NCBI GenBank assembly: GCA_031271275.1
Contig: JAISWA010000128.1
Span: 1-8,310, forward strand
Reading direction: 5' to 3'
Source of the DNA: Clostridiales bacterium
Lineage (GTDB): Bacteria; Bacillota; Clostridia; Lachnospirales; WQUN01
DNA length: 8,310 nt
A program made the position numbers and the translations under genes. The notes below the pieces were generated by a model. That model was not told the DNA's origin, did no database searches, and was given only the letters and a program-made list of their open reading frames with translations. The number at the start of each line of letters is the position of its first letter. The stretch's first letter is position 1. This document shows positions 1-5,967 of the stretch, one piece after another.

Positions 1-950
1 AGGTCGTGGTTGGGGATAATCAGCTCAGGGTCGAAAATCATTTTCATCCCGAGGCCGGAACAGTCCGGGCAGGCGCCGGAGGGGTTGTTGAAGGAAAAAA
101 GGCGCGGCTCGATTTCCTCAAGGCTGACGCCGCAGTCGGGACAGGAAAAATTCTGGCTGAAGGGGATATCCTCGGCGGCGGTTCCGGCGTCTTCGGCCCC
201 GCCGTCCTCCCCATCGGGTTCCGCCTTTTTATACGCCGCGTTAACCGTAAGCAGCCCGCCTGTGAGCGCCGTCGCGGACTCGATGGATTCGGAAAGCCGC
301 TTCTGTATCCCCTGCCTGACCACTAACCGGTCGATGACGATTTCCACGGTGTGTTTTTTATTTTTATCCAACGCAATCGTCTCGGTCAGTTCGTAGATAA
401 TCCCGTCCACCCGCGCGCGGACATAACCGCTGCGCCGGGCGTCGTCAAGCAGTTTGGTGTGCTCGCCCTTCCGCGCGCGTATGACCGGCGCTAAAATCTG
501 CAAGCGCGTGCCTTCGGGCAGCGTGAGTATTTGGTCCACGATTTGGTCCACGGTCTGGCGCTTCACTACCTTGCCGCATTTGGGGCAGTGGGGCGTCCCC
601 ACCCGGGCGAAAAGCAGGCGCAGGTAGTCGTAAATTTCCGTTACGGTACCCACGGTGGAACGCGGGTTGTGACTGGTGGTTTTCTGGTCGATGGAAATCG
701 CGGGGCTGAGGCCCTCGATGAAATCCACGTCCGGTTTTTCCATTTGTCCGAGGAACTGCCGCGCGTAGGAGGAAAGCGATTCCACATACCGGCGCTGCCC
801 CTCCGCGTAGATGGTGTCGAAGGCGAGGGACGACTTGCCGGAGCCGCTCATGCCCGTAAACACCACCAACTGATTGCGCGGGATTTCCAAATCGATATTC
901 TTTAAATTATTTTCCCTCGCGCCCTTGATTACGATTTTATCTTTTGACAT
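1..950 (-). CDS. uvrA: UvrA, excinuclease ABC subunit A (N-terminal part, cut by window edge)
   Basis: UvrA is the damage-sensing ATPase of nucleotide excision repair; with UvrB it finds bulky DNA lesions and loads UvrB for incision by UvrC. About 316 codons are visible and the reading frame continues past the left edge, so roughly two thirds of a normal UvrA (about 940 residues) is missing. The N-terminus has the family-typical GARENNLKNI segment at residues 10-19. Walker A (GMSGSGKSS) is at 33-41, followed by the conserved FDTIYAEGQRRYVESLSSYA and the SPAISIDQKTTSHNPRSTVG region (82-101). A CPKCG pair sits at 122-126. A zinc module C270-x2-C273-x20-C294-x2-C297 encloses EPRLFSFN. An acidic, low-complexity stretch (residues 244-261) precedes the zinc module. 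The ATG at 948-950 fits the family start, although no strong Shine-Dalgarno is seen. The gene is monocistronic at its 5' end and divergent from the cell-wall operon. An upstream SOS box suggests LexA control. Confidence 0.97.
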   Translation of the reverse strand, partial: MSKDKIVIKGARENNLKNIDLEIPRNQLVVFTGMSGSGKSSLAFDTIYAEGQRRYVESLSSYARQFLGQMEKPDVDFIEGLSPAISIDQKTTSHNPRSTVGTVTEIYDYLRLLFARVGTPHCPKCGKVVKRQTVDQIVDQILTLPEGTRLQILAPVIRARKGEHTKLLDDARRSGYVRARVDGIIYELTETIALDKNKKHTVEIVIDRLVVRQGIQKRLSESIESATALTGGLLTVNAAYKKAEPDGEDGGAEDAGTAAEDIPFSQNFSCPDCGVSLEEIEPRLFSFNNPSGACPDCSGLGMKMIFDPELIIPNHD

Positions 951-962
951 AAGCAAAAAGCC

Positions 963-1006
963 CCGTTCGCGTTTTTGGTGTATATATATCACACGGGCGC
1001 GAACGG
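963..1006. repeat. 9-bp inverted repeat flanking the candidate uvrA -10
   Basis: CCGTTCGCG (963-971) is the exact reverse complement of CGCGAACGG (998-1006), with 26 bases between the arms. The AT-rich core GTGTATATATATCAC lies inside the loop. If transcription of uvrA starts from the promoter proposed at 985-1013, the arms straddle the -10 element, which would fit an operator or a promoter-melting structure. If the true start lies further upstream, the repeat could instead form a leader-RNA hairpin just ahead of the uvrA start codon. Confidence 0.5.
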
Positions 1007-1013
1007 CGGCAAA
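985..1013 (-). promoter_or_regulatory. Candidate uvrA promoter
   Basis: On the minus strand, TTTGCC (1008-1013) and GATATA (985-990) are spaced by 17 bases, and a TGT directly before GATATA gives an extended -10. Transcription would begin near 978, leaving a leader of about 28 bases before uvrA. The -35 is a modest match to TTGACA. The SOS box lies 6 bases upstream of it, close enough for LexA to interfere with polymerase. This is a pattern match only; another start further upstream is possible. Confidence 0.4.
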
Positions 1014-1019
1014 CGGTGA

Positions 1020-1033
1020 AGAACAAATGTTCT
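1020..1033. promoter_or_regulatory. LexA binding site (SOS box)
   Basis: AGAACAAATGTTCT contains GAAC-AAAT-GTTC, which fits the Bacillus/Gram-positive LexA consensus GAAC-RNRY-GTTY at every position of the 12-base core. It lies 70 bases upstream of the uvrA start codon in the divergent intergenic region. LexA repression of uvrA, relieved on DNA damage by RecA-stimulated LexA self-cleavage, is established in B. subtilis and E. coli. The site is about 80 bases from the -10 of the divergent operon, so an effect there is less likely but cannot be excluded. Confidence 0.8.
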
Positions 1034-1093
1034 AAAGCTATGCGAAACGCGAAACATAATCTTACAACTATGCTACGAATACTCCGCCCGCGT

Positions 1094-1110
1094 GTCAGAT
1101 AATGTCTGAC
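1094..1110. promoter_or_regulatory. 17-bp palindromic operator candidate
   Basis: GTCAGA (1094-1099) and TCTGAC (1105-1110) form a perfect 6-bp inverted repeat around a 5-base centre (TAATG). It occupies the place where a -35 element would be expected for the TATAAT at 1116-1121 and ends 5 bases before that element. A dimeric helix-turn-helix regulator bound here would block or replace polymerase contact at the -35. I do not recognise the sequence as the site of a particular regulator family; OmpR-type regulators such as the one in this operon usually bind direct repeats rather than palindromes. Confidence 0.5.
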
Positions 1111-1112
1111 CG

Positions 1113-1121
1113 TGCTATAAT
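1113..1121 (+). promoter_or_regulatory. Extended -10 promoter of the GHL10-amidase operon
   Basis: TGCTATAAT is a perfect extended -10 (TG-N-TATAAT). The matching -35 position (about 1093-1098, TGTCAG) is a poor fit to TTGACA, as is common for TG-extended promoters or activator-dependent ones. Transcription would start near 1128, giving a leader of about 67 bases before the ATG at 1195. This position also argues against the in-frame ATG at 1102, which would lie upstream of the transcript. Confidence 0.65.
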
Positions 1122-1181
1122 CAGCCCTGCGGATATTTTTATTTTACGCCCACTTTTCCGCGGGTCTTTGAAACTTTTCCG

Positions 1182-1187
1182 AAGGAG
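1182..1187 (+). promoter_or_regulatory. Ribosome binding site deciding the start at 1195
   Basis: AAGGAG lies 7 bases before the ATG at 1195, an ideal distance. The protein starting there opens directly with a signal peptide (MKKFAYTQ then a hydrophobic run). The longer open frame from the ATG at 1102 has no such site and would bury the signal peptide behind 31 extra residues. Confidence 0.9.
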
Positions 1188-1194
1188 TTTTTCC

Positions 1195-4100
1195 ATGAAA
1201 AAATTCGCTTATACACAAAAATTTTTCTTTCTCCTGTTTTCCTTCCTGTTAATGTGCGTAGCTCCCGTCCATGTACGCGCGGCGGACGTTTCCGGCGACT
1301 TCCGCGCCATGTGGGTCAGTTCCGCCTACAACCTGGACTTCCCTTCGAAGAAGGGGCTGACGAGCGCGGAGCTTAAAGCGGAAATCGACCGTATTATCGG
1401 CCGCGCCGCCCAAATGCGGCTTAACGCCCTGATGGTTCAGGTGCGGCCCTCGGGGGACGCGCTGTACCCGTCGGCTATTTTCCCCTGGGCGGAAGCGCTC
1501 ACCGGAACCCAGGGCGTCGCGCCGGACGGCGGCTTCGACCCGTTGGCATACTGGGTGGAACGCGCCCACGCCATGGGGATACAAATACACGCGTGGATAA
1601 ACCCCTACCGGGTCACCTACGCCAGCGCGAAAATTACCGACGTGAACCAACTCGCCGCCAACCACCCCGCGCGCATAAACCCCGGTTTGGTCATCGCCCA
1701 TAAAGACGCGCTCTACTTTGACCCGGGCAAGCCGGAATGCCGTCAGCTTATCGCGGACGGCGTGGCGGAAATACTGCGCAATTATGCCGTGGACGGCATA
1801 CATCTCGACGATTATTTTTACCCCGACCCCGCCTTCCCCGACGACGCCTCCTATAATTTGTACGGCTTCGGCGCGAACAAAGACGACTGGCGGCGGGAAA
1901 ACGTGAATGCCCTCGTGCGCCTGCTGCAAGCCACCGTCAAGGAAATCAACCCCGACATACGCTACGGCATTTCCCCCTTCGCCATCTGGCAGAACAATAC
2001 TTCCGACCCCTTCGGCAGCGCCACCAACGGCTATGAATCTTACAAATCCTCTTACTGCGACTCCCGCCGTTGGGTTTCGGAGGGTTGGATTGACTATATC
2101 TGCCCGCAAATCTACTGGAACATCGGCTTCGAAGCCGCGGACTACGCCAAGCTGCTGCCCTGGTGGGAAAATATCTGCGCGGGCACCCACGTGGATTTAT
2201 ACGTGGGCCACGCGGCGTACCGGGAGGACGAAGGCGTGGCGGGCTGGAACGACGAAGTCATACGTCAGCTTAATATGAACGCGACTTCGCCGGTGGTGAA
2301 GGGCAGTATCTTTTTCCGCGCGGGCAGCCTCGACGGGTTCGTGGGCGACCGGCTAAGCGCGTACTATACCGCCAAAGACAGCGCCCTGCTTGCGGCGCAA
2401 AGCGGCGCGGCGGCGTCTCCGCCGGTTCCCGCCGGCAGCGGCATCGTTTGGGTCACGGAAGTCCCGCCCAAGTCGCCCGCGCCCCTGTCCCCCGCCGCGC
2501 CGTATATCCCGAACCCCGCCATGACGTCCCTTTCCGTGGCGCAGCCCAACGGCGACAAAACCGTTACGGGCGTTAACGGGTACAATTTTTTCGGCACGTG
2601 CGTACCCGGAATACCGCTGTACGTTAACAATACGGAAGTGACGAACCGCACGCAGGAAGGGTTCTTCAGCGTGTACATGCCGCTGTCCGGCGGGTATAAC
2701 GCCTTCACGTTTACGCAGGCGGGGCAGCCCGCCGTTGCGCGGGCGGTCACGCTTAAGGAACCGGCTGCAGCGTCCGGCCCCGAAATTATGCAGACCCTCG
2801 GGGTTTACGACGCGTACCCGCCGCAGGACGAAATGGCGAGCCAAAACGACGGGGTTTATTTGAGCTGCGCCGCCCCGGCGGGCGCGACGGTCACCGCGCG
2901 TATCAACGGCGTGACCGTCCCCCTGTCGCAAGACGACGGGTTGGTTCAAAATACCGGCGCGGTTTACCGTTCCTCCTACAGCGGAATCTATACCATGCCC
3001 GTTAACGAGAGCGGCGTGATTCTCGACATAGGCAAGCCCATGTACGTGGCGGAATTTAACGGCCAGACCTACACCGCGACGGCGAACGGCACACTCAGGC
3101 TGATCGGTACCGAAGCGCCGTTTTACGCGACGGTGTTGGACAACCCCGTTTGGCTGTTCCCCAACGCCGGCGCGGAAGGCGGTTCCGCGTGGAAAGTGAT
3201 AAGCGGTCAGCGCGACCGGGTCACCGCCGCGAAGGGCGACTGGGTCAGGCTGTCCTCCGGCGGTTGGATTGAGGCGGAAGCGGTGCTGTGTACGATGGAA
3301 AATTCCTATTTGCGGGACGTAATCAGCAACGGAAGGTACGAGGCCGGTGCGAACGAAGACCTGCTGATTTGGAACGCCACGGTGGACGCCGCCCTGTATG
3401 TTGACTTCGACGGGAAGGTGATGACCGTCCGTTTCGGGATGCAAAAATACGCGCCCAACCACGGGATTGATTTGAGCAACTCGATTTTTGAAAGTCTATC
3501 GGCGGGAATGGAAGGCAGCACCCCCGTATATTACCTGACCCTGCGCGAAGGGGTAAAATTGGAAGGCTTTTATACCGACTACGTGAACGGCGAGCTTCGC
3601 CTTCATTTAAAAAAACGTAAGTCCTTAACGCCGGGGGACAAACCCCTTGCCGGGTTCAATTTCGTCCTCGACGCGGGCCACGGCGACACGGACAACGGGG
3701 CGGTGGGCATGATGGGCGCCGCCCTTGCGGAAAAACACATCAACCTTTCCAATTCGGCAAAACTTTCCGCAAGGCTTAGGGAACTGGGGGCAAACGTGAC
3801 CACGGTGCGGGACACGGATGTTTTTTATACCCTGAACGAGCGCACGGAAGTCAACCGCCTAAACAACCCCGACATGTTCGTCTCCCTGCATTCCAACAGC
3901 ATGGCGGAAACCACCGACGCCACCCGCATTCGCGGGCTGACCGTGTGGTACCGGAACCCGGCGAGCAAACCCCTGGCGGATTCCCTGATGAACAGCCTGC
4001 ACACGGTCAACCCCGGCACCACCCGGCAGAACGCTTCCAACCAGTCGAATTTTTATGTCTGCAGGCCCTCCATCGCCCCTTCGGTGATTATTGAAGCGAG

Positions 4101-4203
4101 TTTCATGTGCAATATCGAGGACTTCGCGTGGCTTATCAACGAGTCGAAGCAGAACGAGTTGGCTTGGGCGACGGCGAACGCCATATTGGCGTATTACCGG
4201 TGA
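1195..4203 (+). CDS. Secreted GHL10 glycoside hydrolase / N-acetylmuramoyl-L-alanine amidase fusion
   Basis: This 1002-residue exported protein is predicted to act on peptidoglycan outside the membrane. Residues 1-29 are a signal peptide (MKK, hydrophobic core, VRA-AD cleavage). Residues about 35-390 are a GHL10 (DUF187, YngK/DigH-like) TIM barrel: FRAMWVSS near 36-43, QVRPSGD 82-88, AWINPYR 133-139, DGIHLDDYFYP 200-210, DYICPQIYWN 300-309. A Pro/Ala-rich linker (about 392-442) leads to two Ig-like beta regions (about 443-522 and 550-635). An SH3-like segment follows (643-699, ending GDWVRLSSGGWIEAEAV), then an AMIN-like beta domain (about 703-806). Residues 821-1002 are an Amidase_3 domain: DAGHGD with H829, E846 and H899 (SLHSNS) as expected zinc ligands, and E967 (IEASFMCN) as the catalytic glutamate. 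All key amidase residues are present. Family knowledge: Amidase_3 cleaves the MurNAc-L-Ala bond; E. coli DigH, a GHL10 protein, cuts peptide-free glycan. The pairing therefore suggests sequential stripping and cutting. The central domain assignments are inference from sequence texture. The stop overlaps the next gene by 4 bases. Confidence 0.92.
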   Translation: MKKFAYTQKFFFLLFSFLLMCVAPVHVRAADVSGDFRAMWVSSAYNLDFPSKKGLTSAELKAEIDRIIGRAAQMRLNALMVQVRPSGDALYPSAIFPWAEALTGTQGVAPDGGFDPLAYWVERAHAMGIQIHAWINPYRVTYASAKITDVNQLAANHPARINPGLVIAHKDALYFDPGKPECRQLIADGVAEILRNYAVDGIHLDDYFYPDPAFPDDASYNLYGFGANKDDWRRENVNALVRLLQATVKEINPDIRYGISPFAIWQNNTSDPFGSATNGYESYKSSYCDSRRWVSEGWIDYICPQIYWNIGFEAADYAKLLPWWENICAGTHVDLYVGHAAYREDEGVAGWNDEVIRQLNMNATSPVVKGSIFFRAGSLDGFVGDRLSAYYTAKDSALLAAQSGAAASPPVPAGSGIVWVTEVPPKSPAPLSPAAPYIPNPAMTSLSVAQPNGDKTVTGVNGYNFFGTCVPGIPLYVNNTEVTNRTQEGFFSVYMPLSGGYNAFTFTQAGQPAVARAVTLKEPAAASGPEIMQTLGVYDAYPPQDEMASQNDGVYLSCAAPAGATVTARINGVTVPLSQDDGLVQNTGAVYRSSYSGIYTMPVNESGVILDIGKPMYVAEFNGQTYTATANGTLRLIGTEAPFYATVLDNPVWLFPNAGAEGGSAWKVISGQRDRVTAAKGDWVRLSSGGWIEAEAVLCTMENSYLRDVISNGRYEAGANEDLLIWNATVDAALYVDFDGKVMTVRFGMQKYAPNHGIDLSNSIFESLSAGMEGSTPVYYLTLREGVKLEGFYTDYVNGELRLHLKKRKSLTPGDKPLAGFNFVLDAGHGDTDNGAVGMMGAALAEKHINLSNSAKLSARLRELGANVTTVRDTDVFYTLNERTEVNRLNNPDMFVSLHSNSMAETTDATRIRGLTVWYRNPASKPLADSLMNSLHTVNPGTTRQNASNQSNFYVCRPSIAPSVIIEASFMCNIEDFAWLINESKQNELAWATANAILAYYR

Positions 4204-4904
4204 TTAGCATCCTCATCGTCGAAGACGACGCGCCTTTGAGCAACGGTATCGTATTGACGCTGAAAGAACCGGAGCGGCGGTTCGAGCAGTGTTTTGACAT
4301 CGCGTCCGCCAAGGCGCTGCTCAACGCCCCGCGGGCGGCTTTCGACTTAATTATCCTCGACGTCAACCTGCCGGACGGAAGCGGCCTTGATTTTTGCCGG
4401 TGGCTGCGGGAAACGCGGGACGTTCCCGTTTTATTCCTCACCGCCAACGATACGGAAATGGATATGGTGGCGGGCTTGGAAACCGGCGGGGACGATTACG
4501 TGACGAAGCCTTTCAGCCTCGCGGTGTTGCGGGCGAGGGTTGCCGCGCTGCTGCGCCGGGGCAAAACGCGCCCGGCACAGCCGGAGGCGACCGTTGCCCG
4601 CATAGGCCCGTTCCGGTTCGACTTCGGGCGAATGGTTTTTGAAAAAAATAACGCGGCTGTAGAACTCAGCAAAACGGAGCAGAAGCTGCTGTCGCTGTTG
4701 GTTCAAAACAAAGGCAAAACCCTGCGCCGTGAAACCTTATCCGAGGGCGTTTGGCGGGACGGGACGGAATACGTGGACGAAAACGCGCTGTCGGTGGCGA
4801 TAAGGCGGTTGCGCGGCAAGTTGGAGGACGACCCGTCCAATCCGGAATACATTCGCACGGTTTTCGGCGTGGGGTATGTCTGGGCGGTGAAAACAGACGA
4901 ATGA
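4200..4904 (+). CDS. OmpR/PhoB-family response regulator
   Basis: This cytoplasmic DNA-binding regulator has 234 residues, a usual length for the family. The receiver domain spans about residues 2-118: acidic pocket E8-D9-D10, phospho-acceptor D54 (IILDVNLPDG), T81 (FLTAND) and K103 (TKPF). A winged-helix Trans_reg_C domain covers about 135-231, with LSKTEQKLLSLL, the recognition-helix region ENALSVAIRRLRGKLE and the family-typical end IRTVFGVGYVW. The start chosen is GTG at 4200, because it places ISILIVEDD right at the N-terminus and overlaps the upstream TGA as GTGA. The open frame extends upstream to 4107, but that part lies inside the amidase coding sequence in another frame. No clear Shine-Dalgarno precedes the GTG, so translation probably depends on coupling or re-initiation. 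Its partner is the histidine kinase that follows with an ATGA overlap. Its target genes are unknown; its own operon is an obvious candidate. Confidence 0.95.
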   Translation: MISILIVEDDAPLSNGIVLTLKEPERRFEQCFDIASAKALLNAPRAAFDLIILDVNLPDGSGLDFCRWLRETRDVPVLFLTANDTEMDMVAGLETGGDDYVTKPFSLAVLRARVAALLRRGKTRPAQPEATVARIGPFRFDFGRMVFEKNNAAVELSKTEQKLLSLLVQNKGKTLRRETLSEGVWRDGTEYVDENALSVAIRRLRGKLEDDPSNPEYIRTVFGVGYVWAVKTDE

Positions 4905-5827
4905 ATCCCTTTATGCTGCTGAGTATTGCCGCAGCCGCGTTTTTCGCCGCGGCATTTTTGTTTTGCCGCCGCCGTACAAAAAAAGTATTTGACCGGTTAA
5001 GCCGCGCCTTGGACGAGGCCATAGCCGGGGATTTTAACGAAAGCGCTTACGACGAAAGCCGCCTTTCCCAGACGGAGACGAAGCTTTGGCGGTTCCTATC
5101 CTCCAGTAAGCTGTCCCGGGGAAAGGTGGAAAAAGAGAGCGGCAAAATAAAATCGCTCATCAGCGATATCTCCCACCAGACCAAAACGCCCGTCGCCAAT
5201 ATTTTGCTGTACACGGATCTGCTGTCGGAATCGGAAGATTTGCCGCCCAAGGCGCGGGAACTGGCGGAGCAAATACGCCCGCAGGCGGAAAAACTCAATT
5301 TCCTGATTCAGTCGCTGATAAAGGCTTCCCGCCTGGAAAGCGGGATTGTGGCGGTCAAGCCTTCCGCCAACGACATTGCCCTGTTGGTGAAGGCGGCGGT
5401 TTCCCCCTGCGCGCCGAAGGCTTCGGCAAAAAATATTGCGCTCGCCATAAAAAAGCCAAACGACCGGGACGGCAACGCCGGTGATTTGGCTTTTTTCGAT
5501 TTAAAGTGGACGGCGGAAGCGCTGTACAACCTCCTTGACAACGCTGTAAAATACACGCCGCCCGGCGGGCGCGTCACGGTCGGCTGGGCGGCGTATGAAA
5601 TGTTTATGCGTATCGACGTGTCCGACACCGGCCCGGGCATCCCCGAAAGCGAGTACCCGAAACTGTTTGAGCGCTTCTGGCGCTCGGCAGGGGCGGCGGG
5701 GGTGGAGGGCGTGGGCATCGGGCTGTACCTGGCGCGGGAAATTGTCGCCCTGCAAGACGGGTATATAAAAGTAAAATCCGAAGTCGGGAAGGGCGCGGTG
5801 TTTTCGGTTTTTTTACCGAAAGGCTGA
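4901..5827 (+). CDS. Sensor histidine kinase with one membrane segment
   Basis: This membrane-anchored kinase (308 residues) is predicted to phosphorylate the adjacent response regulator. One hydrophobic segment (about residues 4-22) is followed directly by CRRRTKK, so the bulk of the protein is cytoplasmic and only a few residues could face outside. A helical linker (about 23-85) precedes the HisKA motif SDISHQTKTPVANI with phospho-acceptor H92. The HATPase_c domain has the N box EALYNLLDNAVKYT (N210, N214), the G1 box DTGPGIP, the F box LFERFWR, and the G2 box GVGIGLYLA. No HAMP domain or periplasmic sensor is visible. The ATG at 4901 overlaps the regulator's TGA as ATGA, which fixes the start; the open frame reaching upstream to 4751 lies within the regulator gene. 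In architecture it resembles short kinases that sense the membrane or a partner protein rather than a soluble outside ligand, but no partner transporter is adjacent on this strand. Confidence 0.94.
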   Translation: MNPFMLLSIAAAAFFAAAFLFCRRRTKKVFDRLSRALDEAIAGDFNESAYDESRLSQTETKLWRFLSSSKLSRGKVEKESGKIKSLISDISHQTKTPVANILLYTDLLSESEDLPPKARELAEQIRPQAEKLNFLIQSLIKASRLESGIVAVKPSANDIALLVKAAVSPCAPKASAKNIALAIKKPNDRDGNAGDLAFFDLKWTAEALYNLLDNAVKYTPPGGRVTVGWAAYEMFMRIDVSDTGPGIPESEYPKLFERFWRSAGAAGVEGVGIGLYLAREIVALQDGYIKVKSEVGKGAVFSVFLPKG

Positions 5828-5967
5828 GCTAATCTTTGATTAGGGCAGCGATATTTTGCTATCGCTCATAAGCGTTCGCTTCACTGCGTTTTCCTCCGGA
5901 AAATCGCACGTTTCGCTCACACTCGCGATATGACGCAAAATATCGCGCTGAATGTAAAAGATTAGCT
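5827..5967. repeat. Nested palindromic element (MITE-like or convergent terminator)
   Basis: About 140 bases between the convergent stops form an imperfect large palindrome. The outer arms AGCTAATCTT (5827-5836) and AAGATTAGCT (5958-5967) are perfect 10-bp inverted repeats. The inner arms GCGATATTTTGC (5848-5859) and GCAAAATATCGC (5935-5946) match over 12 bp, followed by TATCGC/GCGATA (5860-5865, 5925-5930). Local hairpins also exist: CTAATC-TTT-GATTAG (5829-5843), AGCGATA/TATCGCT (5847-5853, 5860-5866), and TTTTCC-TCC-GGAAAA (5889-5903). The centre is not an obvious coding sequence. The size and terminal repeats fit a non-autonomous transposon relic (MITE). Alternatively it serves as a two-way terminator for the kinase and permease genes. 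No target-site duplication is evident. Confidence 0.65.

Noticed and set aside
6..905. Plus-strand open frames across the left end
   Set aside because: These are shadows of uvrA, whose N-terminal motifs are unmistakable on the minus strand.
1042..1055. Tandem GCGAAAC-GCGAAAC repeat
   Set aside because: Two copies of 7 bases are too few to claim a CRISPR, iteron or regulatory array.
1102..1194. N-terminal extension of the hydrolase from the ATG at 1102
   Set aside because: It lies within the palindrome and upstream of the predicted -10, lacks a ribosome binding site, and would hide a clear signal peptide; AAGGAG before 1195 decides the start.
1246..1257. Possible lipobox (LLMC) in the hydrolase signal peptide
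   Set aside because: Met at the -1 position does not fit the lipobox, which needs Gly, Ala or Ser there, and a normal VRA-AD signal peptidase I site follows.
1249..2190. Long minus-strand open frame (313 codons) opposite the GHL10 domain
   Set aside because: It is antisense to a well-supported coding region, has no recognisable motif, and its composition (rich in Arg, Val, Gly, His) is what a GC-rich shadow frame gives.
2353..3462. Long minus-strand open frame (369 codons) opposite the central domains
   Set aside because: Same reason: a Arg/His/Gly-rich shadow of a real gene, with no motif or ribosome binding site.
5828..5966. Small gene in the convergent gap
   Set aside because: No convincing start with ribosome binding site is seen; palindromic structure explains the stretch better.
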